From: Streptomyces barkulensis
GTDB lineage: Bacteria; Actinomycetota; Actinomycetes; Streptomycetales; Streptomycetaceae
DNA length: 64,000 nucleotides
Direction of reading: 5' to 3'
Assembly: GCF_002843305.1 (NCBI RefSeq)
Contig: NZ_PGSG01000009.1
Coordinates: 1-64,000 of the forward strand
This document shows, in pieces, positions 43,240-52,804 of the stretch (position 1 is the first letter of the stretch; each line of letters begins with the position of its first letter). The position numbers and the translations under genes are program-made. Below the pieces are notes generated by a model, which searched no databases, was not told the origin of the DNA, and saw only the letters and a list, made by a program, of their open reading frames with translations.

Positions 43240-43783
43240 TACGCGACGCCCCGCGCGTTCCCGCGCCCGCCGTGGACCGGGCCGCCCGCGTACGACCTCC
43301 CCCCGGCCGGCGGCACACCGCCGTGACCAGTGAGGACGCCGGTGCGGTGCCCGCGCCCGCGCGGCGGCGGGCCGCACCGCCGGTGTGACCGGAACCACAG
43401 CCGTGCGGTCCCGCACCGCGCCGGACCCGGCCCCGGGCGGCCACCGGGCCACCGGGCCACCGGGCGCAGGCACTACCGGGAGGCACCCGGCACCGGCTCG
43501 AGCACGGCGACCCGAACCGGGCGGCCCCCTGCCCCTCCTGCCCCCCTGACCCCTGACCCCGGCCCGGCGGCCCGAGACACCTCGCGCGGCGGCTCCGGCG
43601 CTCCGAGCCGGGCCCGCACGCGGGCCCGGTGCTCCGAGCGCGTCGACCGGTCCGGGCAACGGCCTTGATCTGACGTGCCCATGTCGTCATTCTGTCATCT
43701 GGTGCCCGCCGGGAGGAAACCTTTCGGCGCCACCCTGACGGCGTTCCTTCAACTCAACTTCCCCCCATTCACAGGGAGTTCGT
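43240..43783. other. 544-base region without a convincing gene
   Basis: GC-rich DNA between the Mn riboswitch and the secreted nuclease gene. Open frames exist on both strands but have biased, shadow-like composition. It contains short C-rich runs such as the triple CACCGGGCCAC near 43441-43460. The last 100 bases are lower in GC and should hold the nuclease promoter. Confidence 0.5.
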
Positions 43784-44455
43784 ATGCACGGCATGCGCCT
43801 GCCCGCTTCGCGGCGCGGCTTCTACGCGCGTCGATCCACCACCCTCGGCGCACTCGTCGCCCTCTGCGCCGGCCTGCTGTTCCTGAGCGCCCCCACCGCC
43901 CAGGCCGCGCCCCCCACTCCGCCGAGCGCGTCCACCGCCCGCTCCTACCTCGCCTCCCTGACGGTCCGCGCCGAGGGTTCCTCGGACGGCTACAGCCGCG
44001 ACAAGTTCCCGCACTGGATCACCCAGAGCGGCACCTGCAACACCCGTGAGGTCGTCCTCGAGCGCGACGGCACCGGCGTGGTGCAGGACAGCGGTTGCAG
44101 GGCCACCAGCGGCCGCTGGTACTCGCCCTACGACGGCGCCACCTGGTACGCGGCCTCCGACGTGGACATCGACCACGTCGTGCCGCTGGCCGAGGCGTGG
44201 CGCTCGGGCGCGAACTCCTGGACCACCTCCAAGCGGCAGTCGTTCGCCAACAACCTGTCCATCGCGCAGCTCATCGCGGTGACCGACAACGTCAACCAGT
44301 CCAAGGGCGACAAGGACCCCGCGGAGTGGATGCCGCCGCGCTCCGCCTACCACTGCACCTACGCCCGGATGTGGGTCTGGGTGAAGTACAGCTACGGTCT
44401 GTCCGTGGACTCCGCCGAGAAGAGCAGGCTCGGCAGCGTGCTGAGCGGCTGCTGA
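43784..44455 (+). CDS. Secreted HNH-type nuclease (DUF1524/GmrSD-like)
   Basis: 223-aa exported protein. Signal peptide 1-45 with a twin-Arg-containing n-region and cleavage near TAQAAPP. The beta-beta-alpha-metal HNH core is DVDIDHVVPLAEAWRSGA, with KRQSFANNL and SKGDKDPAEWMPP, the same motif set as extracellular Streptomyces nucleases. Four Cys in the mature part (CNTRE, GCRAT, HCTYA, SGC) may form disulfides. ATG at 43784 with CAGGGAG upstream. Likely degrades extracellular DNA. Confidence 0.9.
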   Translation: MHGMRLPASRRGFYARRSTTLGALVALCAGLLFLSAPTAQAAPPTPPSASTARSYLASLTVRAEGSSDGYSRDKFPHWITQSGTCNTREVVLERDGTGVVQDSGCRATSGRWYSPYDGATWYAASDVDIDHVVPLAEAWRSGANSWTTSKRQSFANNLSIAQLIAVTDNVNQSKGDKDPAEWMPPRSAYHCTYARMWVWVKYSYGLSVDSAEKSRLGSVLSGC

Positions 44456-44514
44456 CCGACCGCGGCGCCCGTCGCCCGCCCGTCGCGGCCGGGAGCCGCG
44501 ACGGGATGACGGGA

Positions 44515-44553
44515 CGGCGGGGCCCGGCCGAGGCGATCGGCCGGGCCCCGCCG
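44515..44553. terminator. Hairpin between nuclease and SOD genes
   Basis: Perfect 17-bp stem CGGCGGGGCCCGGCCGA / TCGGCCGGGCCCCGCCG with a 5-base loop, between two convergent genes. Confidence 0.85.
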
Positions 44554-44577
44554 TACTCCTGCCGGAATCCGCCGCCC

Positions 44578-45324
44578 CTACCTCCCGGGCTCCGGGTCGA
44601 GCGCCACCGTGACGCAGGCCAGCCGCCTGCCCGCGTCACCGGCGTGCCCGGGGTCGTGCCGCGTGCGGTGCTCGTGGATCACCACGGACCGCGCCTCGCC
44701 GGCGCGGAAGCGCCACATGTGGCTGGACAGCGCCCTGCCCTCGCCGTGCTCGTCGGTCGTGAAGTCCAGCCAGACCTCGTTCTCGGGGTTGGCGTGGCGG
44801 GGGCCGGCGGACGAGCCCCGCGGGGCGGGGACGTTGCGGTAGTGCGGGCCGGAGTCACCGGGCCGGGCGCCGCACGGCTCGGTGTGGACGTGCGCCCCGT
44901 AGTCGCGGTCCTCGGGCAGTCCGCGCACGCCCAGCGCGACCGTCATCCCCTGGCGGCTGTCGTACCGGGCCACCGAGACCCGGGCTCCGACGGGGACGAG
45001 GGCCCGGTCGTACGTCACCGCGGCCGGCACGGTGGACTTGCCCGGCGGGGCGAACTCGGCCCCCGCCCACGCCACCCGGTGCCTGCCCCCGATGCCGAAA
45101 CCGCCGATGCCGATGTCCGCGACCGACTCGACGGCGCCGAGGAGTTCGGCCGCCTTGACGGGTTCGGCCGCTCCAGCACCGCCCGCCGGTCCCGCGGCGG
45201 TCAGCAGCGCCGCCGCCGCGGCCGTCGCGGCGGCCGCGGCCACCGTCCTGCGGGCGGTCCCGCTCCCCGTTCCGCTCGCCGCTCTGCTCGCCGTCCTGTC
45301 CGCCGGTTTCCTGCCCCTGAACAT
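44578..45324 (-). CDS. sodC: Exported Cu/Zn superoxide dismutase
   Basis: 248-aa protein with a signal region (residues 27-52, Ala-rich) and a SodC beta-barrel. Metal ligands and family motifs are seen: HVHTEPCG for copper, [28 protein letters not shown] and DAGRRLACV near the C-terminus with the paired cysteines. It turns superoxide into peroxide and oxygen outside the membrane. ATG at 45324; unusually basic N-terminus before the signal. Confidence 0.88.
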   Translation of the reverse strand: MFRGRKPADRTASRAASGTGSGTARRTVAAAAATAAAAALLTAAGPAGGAGAAEPVKAAELLGAVESVADIGIGGFGIGGRHRVAWAGAEFAPPGKSTVPAAVTYDRALVPVGARVSVARYDSRQGMTVALGVRGLPEDRDYGAHVHTEPCGARPGDSGPHYRNVPAPRGSSAGPRHANPENEVWLDFTTDEHGEGRALSSHMWRFRAGEARSVVIHEHRTRHDPGHAGDAGRRLACVTVALDPEPGR

Positions 45325-45505
45325 GTCGGCCCCTCCTGCTCGGTTCGTCGTGTCGTTCCGTACGGCCGCCCATGCTCCGCCGACTCCGGCCGGACGGCGG
45401 GCGGATGACGTGCCGCGGCACCCCAGCTGATCCTCACGGGTGACGCGGGCGTACTCTGATCGGCGGTAGGCCGCCCCGCGACAGGGGCCGCACCGGGGAG
45501 TGAAC

Positions 45506-46171
45506 GTGCAGGAAACACTGGGGGAGTTGATCTACGCCCCCTGGATCTACGTGCTCATAGCGCTGTCGGTGCTGCTCGACGTCTTCCTCCCCTTCCTGCC
45601 CAGCGGCGTCATCGTGATCGCGGCCGCGGCCACCGCCGCGAGCACCGCGGCCGCGGGGACGGCGGCCGACCCGGCCGCGATCGCCCCGCCGGCCCCGGAC
45701 GCCCCGCTTCCGACCGTGTGCGCGCTGGTGCTGTGCGCGGCCGCGGCGTCGGTCCTGGGCGATCTGGCGGTGTACCGGCTGGCCCGGCGCGGCAGTGACC
45801 GCTTCGCCCGTGCCGTCGCCCGCTCACGGCAACTGGCGAGCGCCCGGGAGCGGCTGGGCCACGCGCTGGCGCGCGGCGGAGGTCCCCTGGTCGTCCTCGC
45901 CCGGTTCGCCCCGGGCGGACGCTCGGTGATGAGCCTGATCGCCGGCGTGGAGCAGCGGCGCACCAGGGAGTTCCTGCCGTGGTCGGCCCTGGCGGGCCTG
46001 GTCTGGGCCGGATACGGCGTCGGCGCCGGCTATGTGGGCGGGCAGTGGCTCGGGGCGACGTGGCTGGGGACGGCGGTCTCGGTGCTGGCCCTCTTCTGCG
46101 CGGGCGCCCTGGCGGCCTTCCTGGTGCGGCGCAGACCGGCGCCGGGGGCGCGGGCGGCGCAGACCTCCTGA
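45506..46171 (+). CDS. DedA/VTT-family membrane protein
   Basis: 221-aa membrane protein of the DedA family, implicated in lipid scrambling and envelope homeostasis. N-terminal helix YVLIALSVLLDVFLPFLPSGV, then an Ala/Pro-rich insertion, a core helix (CALVLCAAAASVLGDLAVYRLARR) and the family signature VVLARFAPGGRSVMSLIAG, with a C-terminal membrane pair. GTG 45506 preferred, as GGGGAG is 5 bases upstream; GTG 45500 is the alternative. Divergent from sodC. Confidence 0.88.
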   Translation: MQETLGELIYAPWIYVLIALSVLLDVFLPFLPSGVIVIAAAATAASTAAAGTAADPAAIAPPAPDAPLPTVCALVLCAAAASVLGDLAVYRLARRGSDRFARAVARSRQLASARERLGHALARGGGPLVVLARFAPGGRSVMSLIAGVEQRRTREFLPWSALAGLVWAGYGVGAGYVGGQWLGATWLGTAVSVLALFCAGALAAFLVRRRPAPGARAAQTS

Positions 46172-46333
46172 CCGGCCGCCCGCGCAGAGGGCCGCGCCGG
46201 TGGCGGACCGTCCGTCCCCGGGCCGGAGGTGACGTCCCCCCGGCCGCTCCCCGGGGCCGGCCGCGCGCGTGTCCGCCCTCCCCCGCCGCGTCCCCGCCGT
46301 CCCCGCCCCGGCGGCACCGGACGCCGGAACGCC

Positions 46334-46369
46334 GCAGGCCGCCGCCTCCGTGCGGAGGCGGCGGCCTGC
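46334..46369. terminator. Hairpin between convergent DedA and DUF574 genes
   Basis: Perfect 17-bp stem GCAGGCCGCCGCCTCCG / CGGAGGCGGCGGCCTGC with a 2-base centre, 30 bases beyond the stop of the minus-strand methyltransferase. Confidence 0.85.
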
Positions 46370-46398
46370 GCGTACGGCCTGCGACGCGGACCCGCCCG

Positions 46399-47220
46399 TC
46401 AGGGCTTTCGGGCGACGGCGGCGTAGAGGGACACCTCGGCGTCGGAGACGTCCGCGAGTGGCTGGTCCGGCTCCGGCCGCCAGCGGTGCGGCACGGTCAG
46501 ACCGGGCTCGACGAACTCCAGCCCGTCGAAGAACCGCAGGATCTCCTCGTGTGTCCGGGCCTTGGCCGAGGCCGCGGAGCCGGACATGGAGAGGCTGCTC
46601 AGGCGTTCCCAGGTCTCGGGGTCGAGGTCGGGGGTGCAGTGGGTGAGGGTGAGGTAGCTGCCCGACGGCATCGCCTCCACCAGCCGTGCGACGATCTCGT
46701 GCGGCCCGCTCTCGTCGCTGATGTAGTGGAGCAGCGCGTTGAGGGAGAGCCCGACCGGCCGGCTCAGGTCCAGGGTCTCGTGGAGCTCGGGGTGGTCCAG
46801 GATCGAGCCGGGGTCGGTCGCGTCCGCGTGCAGGTACACGGTGCGGCCCTCGGGGGTGCTGCGCAGCAGCGCCTGCGCGTAGCGCAGCACGATGGGGTCG
46901 TTGTCGGCGTAGACGACCCGGGCCTCGGGCGCGATGGCCTGGACGACCTGGTGCAGGTTGGGCTCGGTGGGTATGCCGGTGCCGATGTCCAGGAACTGCC
47001 GGATGCCCGCCTCGCGCACCAGCCAGCGGGACGCCCGGTGCATGAAGGCGCGGTTGACGCGGGCTCCGGTGCGCACCCCCGGCCAGAAGGAGATGACCGC
47101 CTCGGCGCCCTGGATGTCGGCCTCGTAGTTGGTCTTCCCTCCGAGGAAGTAGTCGTACATGCGCGCCGAGTGCGGTCTGCTGGTGTCGATGTCGTCGGCG
47201 GAGAAGCCCTGGGCGGTCAT
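46399..47220 (-). CDS. DUF574 (Methyltransf_19) SAM-dependent methyltransferase
   Basis: 273-aa enzyme of a family much expanded in Streptomyces. Diagnostic N-terminus DTSRPHSARMYDYFLGGKTN, SAM motif FLDIGTGIPTEPNLH, VVYADNDPIVL, and the C-terminal WRPEPDQ. Substrates are unknown. ATG at 47220. It follows the DUF397 gene by 45 bases in the same direction, so it is probably the last gene of the Scr1/DUF397 unit. Confidence 0.93.
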   Translation of the reverse strand: MTAQGFSADDIDTSRPHSARMYDYFLGGKTNYEADIQGAEAVISFWPGVRTGARVNRAFMHRASRWLVREAGIRQFLDIGTGIPTEPNLHQVVQAIAPEARVVYADNDPIVLRYAQALLRSTPEGRTVYLHADATDPGSILDHPELHETLDLSRPVGLSLNALLHYISDESGPHEIVARLVEAMPSGSYLTLTHCTPDLDPETWERLSSLSMSGSAASAKARTHEEILRFFDGLEFVEPGLTVPHRWRPEPDQPLADVSDAEVSLYAAVARKP

Positions 47221-47265
47221 CTGGTCTCCCGTGGGGGGTGGTCGTGGTCGGTGGTGGTACCGGAT

Positions 47266-47502
47266 TCAGGCGAGCAGGAAGTCGGCTTCCCCGAGCTTGG
47301 CGCCCCGGATGAAGGACTCGATCTCCTGGTAGGTGTAGATCAGCGCGGGGCCGTCGGGGTCGCTGGACTGCCGCAGGGCCACCCGTCCGTCGCCGAGCTT
47401 CATCGCTTCCACGCAGTTGCCGCCGTTGGTGCCGCTCCACGGCTTGTGCCAGCCCTCGGTCCCGAGCTCCTTGGCCGGCATTCCGTTGTAAATGTGACCC
47501 AT
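47266..47502 (-). CDS. DUF397 family protein (Scr2-type)
   Basis: 78-aa small acidic protein. Family features: WSGTNGGNCVEAMKLGDGRV, then ALRQSSDPDGPALIYTYQEIESF. DUF397 proteins pair with Scr1-type XRE regulators and may act as their antitoxin-like or modulating partner. The start ATG lies 3 bases after the stop of the XRE gene, so the two are coupled. Confidence 0.93.
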   Translation of the reverse strand: MGHIYNGMPAKELGTEGWHKPWSGTNGGNCVEAMKLGDGRVALRQSSDPDGPALIYTYQEIESFIRGAKLGEADFLLA

Positions 47503-47505
47503 CGG

Positions 47506-48345
47506 TCAGAACTCCTTGCGAATGTCACCGAGCAACTCCTCGGTGTGTCGTACTGATACGGCCTGCGCACCCATGCGGTCCAGTGCCTCCAGGTAGGCGG
47601 CCGTGTCGGGGCGCTCGTCCAGATAGACGGCCCCTGTGAGGCTCTCGGTGTAGACGATGTCCGGCAGTTCCGGTATGTCGAAGCGGAACAGCTGGAAGGG
47701 CCCGAACATGCCCGGGTGCGGGCCCGCCCCGAACGTCAGGATCTGGAGGGTGACGTTCGGCAGCGCGGTCGCCTCCAGGAGCCGGTCGATCTGCGCCCGC
47801 ATGACCTCCGGTCCCCCGACGGGCCGGTGAAGGACCGTTTCGTCAACCACGACCCACAGCCGCGGGGCGTCCGGTTTCGCGATGAGCCGCTGCCGGCCCA
47901 GGCGCAGCGCGACCCGGCGTTCGAGCTCGTCCTCGGGCGCGTTGGGGAAGCCGGTGCGCAGCAGGGCGCGGGCGTAGTCCTCGGTCTGGAGCAGGCCGGG
48001 GACGCAGTGGGGCTCGTAGCCGCGGATGACGGAGGCGGATCCCTCCAGGCTGACGTACAGGCCGAACCAGTCGGGCAGTACGTCACGGAACCGGTGCCAC
48101 CACCCCGGTCTGCGCGACTCCTCCACCAGCGCCAGGAAGGAGTCGATCTCCTGCCGTTCGACACCGTAGGTCTCCAGCAGCTTCTCCACGAACAGCGGTT
48201 TCAGGCCGACTTCGGCCTTCTCCATCCGCCGTACCGTCGCGGCGTTGACGCTGAGCGCGGCGGCGGCCTCCTCGAAGGAGCATCCGGCCTTTTCCCGCAG
48301 GTCGCGGAGTCGCAGACCGAGCACGATCCGCCCGACGGTCGCCAC
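47506..48345 (-). CDS. XRE-family regulator with DUF5753 domain (Scr1-type)
   Basis: 279-aa DNA-binding protein: HTH at about 10-65 (LRDLREKAGCSFEEAAAALS, VNAATVRRMEK) and a DUF5753 domain from 95 (LEGSASVIRGYEPHCVPGLL, QTEDYARALLR, LPNVTLQILTFGAGPHPGMF). GTG at 48345 has GAGGGAGG upstream; longer in-frame extension is unlikely. Together with the DUF397 gene and the divergent ATPase gene it forms the Scr1-Scr2-Abd arrangement known to affect antibiotic production and sporulation. Confidence 0.93.
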   Translation of the reverse strand: MATVGRIVLGLRLRDLREKAGCSFEEAAAALSVNAATVRRMEKAEVGLKPLFVEKLLETYGVERQEIDSFLALVEESRRPGWWHRFRDVLPDWFGLYVSLEGSASVIRGYEPHCVPGLLQTEDYARALLRTGFPNAPEDELERRVALRLGRQRLIAKPDAPRLWVVVDETVLHRPVGGPEVMRAQIDRLLEATALPNVTLQILTFGAGPHPGMFGPFQLFRFDIPELPDIVYTESLTGAVYLDERPDTAAYLEALDRMGAQAVSVRHTEELLGDIRKEF

Positions 48346-48514
48346 GTTCCCTCCCTCGAAACCCCTGGTCGAACAGTGAGTCTGACACACCGTCTATGAC
48401 GTATGCAGCCTGCCTCGAATATTCTGCAATTTGCAAGACGCCTCTTGCCTTCTGCCTACCGCAGCGAGGATAGTGAGGGTCCCCACAGGCAGAAGTACGG
48501 AAAGGCGGACGGTC

Positions 48515-48958
48515 GTGGCGCTCTCCCCAGGCACGATGACGCTCCCGGGACCGGTCGGCGTGTGCCCTGACCTGCGCCAGGAGACATTCGAGCTGCCGGC
48601 CCAGCCCTTCTCCGTCGCCGACGCCCGCGACCGCGCCTTCGAGCGGCTGCTCCAGTGGGGCTTCTCCCCGGAGGTCTGCCGCACGGCACGGCTGGTGGTC
48701 TCGGAGCTGTTCACCAACGCCGTGCTGCACACGGACAGCGACCGCATCGGCTGCCTGCTGTACGTCGCCGACAACCAGATACGCATCGAGGTGCGCGACC
48801 AGGGCAGCTACGCCAGCACCCCGGTCCTGTGCTTCCCCCGGGCCGACGAGGAGCGCGGCCGGGGACTACAGCTGATCGAATCGCTCACACAGGCCTGGGG
48901 GGTGGAGTCCGCAGGACTCGGACTGGGCCACATCGTGTGGGCCGTCATCCGGCCCTGA
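48515..48958 (+). CDS. ATP-binding protein, anti-sigma-factor-like HATPase
   Basis: 147-aa GHKL ATPase of the RsbW-like group. N-box LVVSELFTNAVLHTDSDRIG, G1 IEVRDQGSY, G2 EERGRGLQLIESLT. Such proteins may phosphorylate anti-anti-sigma factors. GTG 48515 is favoured; ATG 48536 is a shorter option that would still keep the domain. Divergent from the Scr1-type gene across a lower-GC region with CTTGC repeats, probably a shared control region. Confidence 0.88.
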   Translation: MALSPGTMTLPGPVGVCPDLRQETFELPAQPFSVADARDRAFERLLQWGFSPEVCRTARLVVSELFTNAVLHTDSDRIGCLLYVADNQIRIEVRDQGSYASTPVLCFPRADEERGRGLQLIESLTQAWGVESAGLGLGHIVWAVIRP

Positions 48959-48982
48959 GCCGTCCGGAGCCGGATGACCGCA

Positions 48983-49026
48983 AGGGCCCGGGTCCCCTCC
49001 CGGCGAGGGGAGGGGACCCGGGCCCT
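48983..49026. terminator. Hairpin terminator
   Basis: Perfect 18-bp stem AGGGCCCGGGTCCCCTCC / GGAGGGGACCCGGGCCCT with an 8-base loop, 25 bases after the ATPase gene. Confidence 0.85.
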
Positions 49027-49040
49027 GCAGACAAGGACCA

Positions 49041-49070
49041 GGCCCGAGCCGCGTGGGGGCGGCTCGGGCC
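49041..49070. terminator. Second hairpin terminator
   Basis: 12-bp stem GGCCCGAGCCGC / GCGGCTCGGGCC, 6-base loop, followed by TTCCCC. With the first hairpin it gives a double terminator between convergent genes. Confidence 0.8.
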
Positions 49071-49185
49071 TTCCCCTGCCGGTCCTCCCCCGCCGGCCCT
49101 CGGCCCACGGGCGCCCGGCAGCCGCCGCGGGGCCGGTACCGGCAGGCGCGCCGGGCGGGCGCGCCGGGGCGGGGCGCGCCGCCGG

Positions 49186-49716
49186 TCAGCGCCCCCGCAC
49201 CGCCTCGTGCGCCGCGTCCAGCGCGAGGTGCCACGGGTACTCCTCGGGGCGCCCCTGCCCCGGCGGGTTCGGCACGAAGCCGCCGGGGCCGTACAGCACC
49301 CGTACGCCCTCCCCGCGCAGGACCTCCAGCGAACGCTCGAACTGCGGATGCCGGGCGTAGGTGGAGTTCAGGCACGGCATCACCACCAGCGGGATGCGCT
49401 TGCCCATCGCCTCCGCGGCGAAGCCCACGACGAACGTCGAAGTGATGCCCAGCGCACAGGCGTTGACCGTGTGCAGGGTCGCCGGCGCCACCACCACGAC
49501 ATCCGTCCCGGGCCACGTCTCGGGCCGGTCGTAGGACCGGTAGGCGCTGCGCACCGGGTGGCCGGTCAGCTCCTCCAGCTCCGGCAGCCGGTCCTCCAGC
49601 CACTCCCGCGCGTTCGGCGTCAGCCCCAGGCACACCTGCCAGCCCCGCGCCTGCGCGTCGCGGATCGCGCGGTCGATGTGGACGACGGGCGGGGAGGCGC
49701 AACCGAACAGGTACAT
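49186..49716 (-). CDS. Flavoprotein of the HFCD family
   Basis: 176-aa Rossmann-like flavoprotein related to phosphopantothenoylcysteine decarboxylase and lantibiotic decarboxylases. N-terminal YLFGCASPPVVHIDRAIRDA, FMN-site VVVVAPATLHTVNACALGI, and PCLNSTYARHPQFERSL with the substrate-clamp-type Asn. ATG at 49716 chosen because GAGGAA is 7 bases upstream; ATG 49731 has poor spacing. Small orphan flavoproteins divergent from XRE genes are common in Streptomyces; substrate unknown. Confidence 0.85.
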   Translation of the reverse strand: MYLFGCASPPVVHIDRAIRDAQARGWQVCLGLTPNAREWLEDRLPELEELTGHPVRSAYRSYDRPETWPGTDVVVVAPATLHTVNACALGITSTFVVGFAAEAMGKRIPLVVMPCLNSTYARHPQFERSLEVLRGEGVRVLYGPGGFVPNPPGQGRPEEYPWHLALDAAHEAVRGR

Positions 49717-49828
49717 GACTCGGTTCCTCATACTCCGCAGTTCACCACACCTGATCAGCGCGAACTCACTGGGACGGGCGGCGGGTCGCGGGTACCGTTC
49801 AGATGCCGCGAGAAACGGAGGGCCCGGT

Positions 49829-51013
49829 ATGTCCGCATCCGACGACGAGCACATCGGTAACCGGATCGCCGCCCAGCGCAAGCGCGCCGGACTCACACAA
49901 CAGGGGCTCGCCCAGCGCATCCCCTACTCCTACAGCCTTCTGCGCCATGTCGAGAGCGGTCACAAGAGCGCCTCCCCGCAGTTCGTGGCCGCCGTGGCCA
50001 GAGCGCTGCGCACCGATGTCGCCACCCTGACGGGGCAGCCCGCGCACCCTCCCCGGCCCGACCGCGTCGACGGCCTGGTCCGGCCCATCCGCGAGGCGCT
50101 CGACCTGTACGACCTGCCGCCCGACCCCTGCGGTCCCGCCCTCCCCGCACCCGAACTGGTCGCGGCCGCCGACACGCTGTGCCGCGACGTGCGCGGCGCC
50201 CGGCTGTACCAGGCGGCCGCCTGCCTGCCGGGCCTCCTGACGGACCTGACCGTCTCCTGCCGGGAGCATCCGAGCACCGAGCTGTGGCGCGCCCTGGCGT
50301 CGGCGTACCGCAGTGCGCACGACGTGACGACGAAGCTCGGCAGCTACGACCTGGCCGTCGTGGCGCTGGACCGGATGGGCTGGGCCGCCGAGCACGCCGG
50401 CGACCCGCTGCTCGGCGCGATCCGCCAGTACAAGCGGGCCCTGTCCTACCGCAGCCGGGACGCCGAACACCGCATCGGCCTGCGCATGGTGGCGGTCGGA
50501 CACGATCTGCTGCGCCAGACCGGGGAGAGCACCGAGAGCCTGGCGGTGGCCGGCCAGCTCCACCTGGGCGCGGCCGTGATCGCGGCCCGCGCGGGCGACG
50601 GGGCGGCCGTGGAGTTTCACCTCGCGCGGGCCGGGGAGATCGCCCGGCGCACCGGTGAGGTGGGAGCGGTGCACTGGCTGTCCTTCGGTCCGGCGAACGT
50701 CGGGACGCACGAGGTGTTCGCCCGGCTGGAGCTGCGCCAGTACGACGCGGCGCTGAGCGCGGCGCGCGCGGTGCGCCCGCCGCGCGGCTGGGCCGCCTCC
50801 CGGCGGGCCGCCCTGCTGGTGGACCGGGCCCGCGCGGAGATGGAGACCGGCCGGATCGAGGCGGCGCTGGCCTCGCTGGCGCAGGCGCGCGCGCTGGCGC
50901 CCCAGCAGACCCGCTTCCACCCCCGGGTGCGGGAGACGGTGCGCGGCCTGCTGAACCTGCGGCGCAGGTCGCCGGACACCCTGACCCGGATGGCCGCGTG
51001 GGTCGGCGTGTGA
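49829..51013 (+). CDS. XRE-family regulator with TPR-like C-terminal domain
   Basis: 394-aa protein: HTH_3 at about 8-68 (NRIAAQRKRAGLTQQGLAQR, SYSLLRHVESGHKSAS) followed by a helical-repeat region from 110 to 390 resembling TPR units (YDLAVVALDRMGWAAEHAGD, AALASLAQARALAPQQTRF). The domain order is that of the SARP-independent, signal-binding XRE regulators of Streptomyces. ATG with ACGGAGGG upstream. Divergent from the flavoprotein gene, which may be a target. Confidence 0.85.
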   Translation: MSASDDEHIGNRIAAQRKRAGLTQQGLAQRIPYSYSLLRHVESGHKSASPQFVAAVARALRTDVATLTGQPAHPPRPDRVDGLVRPIREALDLYDLPPDPCGPALPAPELVAAADTLCRDVRGARLYQAAACLPGLLTDLTVSCREHPSTELWRALASAYRSAHDVTTKLGSYDLAVVALDRMGWAAEHAGDPLLGAIRQYKRALSYRSRDAEHRIGLRMVAVGHDLLRQTGESTESLAVAGQLHLGAAVIAARAGDGAAVEFHLARAGEIARRTGEVGAVHWLSFGPANVGTHEVFARLELRQYDAALSAARAVRPPRGWAASRRAALLVDRARAEMETGRIEAALASLAQARALAPQQTRFHPRVRETVRGLLNLRRRSPDTLTRMAAWVGV

Positions 51014-51085
51014 CGGTCCGGCGGCGTGCGACGGCCGGCCCCGGACGCCGGGGCGTACACGCCCGCGCGCATACGCCGACGGCAC

Positions 51086-51105
51086 CTGTCACCGAAGAGT
51101 GACAG
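51086..51105 (+). promoter_or_regulatory. Inverted repeat, candidate operator
   Basis: Perfect dyad CTGTCAC-CGAAGA-GTGACAG, 63 bases before the DUF6415-like gene and 72 bases after the XRE gene. Size and symmetry fit a dimeric repressor, perhaps the upstream XRE protein. Confidence 0.5.
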
Positions 51106-51168
51106 TTGAGAGCCGGCCGCGCCGCCACTCTGTGTCCGTAAGCGACCGTGACAAGTCCGGGGGACCTC

Positions 51169-51654
51169 GTGCAGACCACACCAGACGCCACCCCACCCGC
51201 AGCCCCTGCCCCGACCGGCGAACCGCCCGGCCGGGACGGCCCGTTCGGCCGGGCCGTCCCGGAGGAGACCGCCCCGCCGGCCCCGGCGGCCGATGCCGAC
51301 CCGCCGGAGGCGGCCGTCCTGGTGGACGCCGCCGCCGTCCAGCACACCATCGGCCGCGCCCTGGCCCACGGCAGCGCGCCCCTGCGCCACAGGGAACTGG
51401 TGGAGCTGGATGCCCGGTTGCGCGACCACATCCGGCTGCTGCTGCCGATCGCGCGGGCCCGCGCCGCCGTCCTGCGCCCCAGCACCGCCCAGTGGCTGCG
51501 CTACCGGGCGCGGCTGGACTGGATCACCAACCAGGCCGGGCGGGAGCTGGACAGCGGACTGCACTCCGCCCGGCAGCAGGTGAGGTCCCTCGCACACGAC
51601 TGCCGATGGCTGCTGCGGCAGACCCCCGAGTGGAACAGGAAGGCGACACCGTGA
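51169..51654 (+). CDS. DUF6415-like protein
   Basis: 161-aa protein. The first 60 residues are disordered, Pro/Ala-rich. The helical C-terminal part has ELVELDARLRDHIRLLLPIA and WLRYRARLDWITNQAGRELD, which recalls the DUF6415 family of Streptomyces gene clusters; function unknown. GTG 51169 preferred for its GGGGGA site; GTG 51148 is an alternative. Coupled to the next gene by GTGA. Confidence 0.75.
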   Translation: MQTTPDATPPAAPAPTGEPPGRDGPFGRAVPEETAPPAPAADADPPEAAVLVDAAAVQHTIGRALAHGSAPLRHRELVELDARLRDHIRLLLPIARARAAVLRPSTAQWLRYRARLDWITNQAGRELDSGLHSARQQVRSLAHDCRWLLRQTPEWNRKATP

Positions 51655-52148
51655 CCATCTCCCCGCACTCCGCTCCGGCCGGCACCGCCGTCCAGCCCCC
51701 GCCGACCGGCTGGCTGGACCCCACCGGCCGCGTACCCGCCGTCCTGGCCGCCTGGGAGCACGGCGCACTGGGCGAGGTGCCCGCCGGGATCGCCTGGGAC
51801 GTGGTGCGCATCCCGCTGCCCCTCGCCCGGGAGACGGTCCGCAGGATGCGGGCGGCGCGGGCCCCGCTCGGCCCCGTGCTCTCCACCCCGCTCGGCGCGG
51901 ACTTCGTCGTCGCCCTGGGCTCGGCGGACGGTCTGGAGGTCGCCGGCATGTCCGTCCTGGGCCGCGGCACCCTGGTGCTGCTGCCGCACCCGGACGTCGT
52001 CGAACCGGATCCGATCGGCAACCGGGGCTGGATCGTCCGCCCCTCGGACCGGGCGCCCGCCTGGGGACCCGACCTCCGCGACGCCTACGCCGAGGCCCGC
52101 GCCGCCGCGGCGGCCGAGGCCGCGGAGGCCGCGGAGGCCGCCGGGTGA
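51651..52148 (+). CDS. Conserved hypothetical protein
   Basis: 165-aa soluble protein. Central region GIAWDVVRIPLPLARETVRRM, GADFVVALGSADGLEVAGMS and GNRGWIVRP resembles the N-terminal fold of bifunctional primase/polymerase-like proteins, but lacks the acidic catalytic triad, so I do not assign it. The C-terminus is an Ala-Glu run. GTG overlaps the DUF6415-like stop. Confidence 0.7.
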   Translation: MTISPHSAPAGTAVQPPPTGWLDPTGRVPAVLAAWEHGALGEVPAGIAWDVVRIPLPLARETVRRMRAARAPLGPVLSTPLGADFVVALGSADGLEVAGMSVLGRGTLVLLPHPDVVEPDPIGNRGWIVRPSDRAPAWGPDLRDAYAEARAAAAAEAAEAAEAAG

Positions 52149-52225
52149 CGGGGGGTCGGGCCGCGCGCCCGGCCGAACCCGCACCGCGCACGCATGGGAG
52201 GCGGTCACCCGGATAGGCGTAACGG

Positions 52226-52793
<568 letters not shown>

Positions 52794-52804
<11 letters not shown>

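Noticed and set aside
43213..43690. Open frames on both strands in the gap before the nuclease gene
   Set aside because: Composition is dominated by Arg, Gly, Pro and Ala in shadow-like patterns, without ribosome sites or domains.
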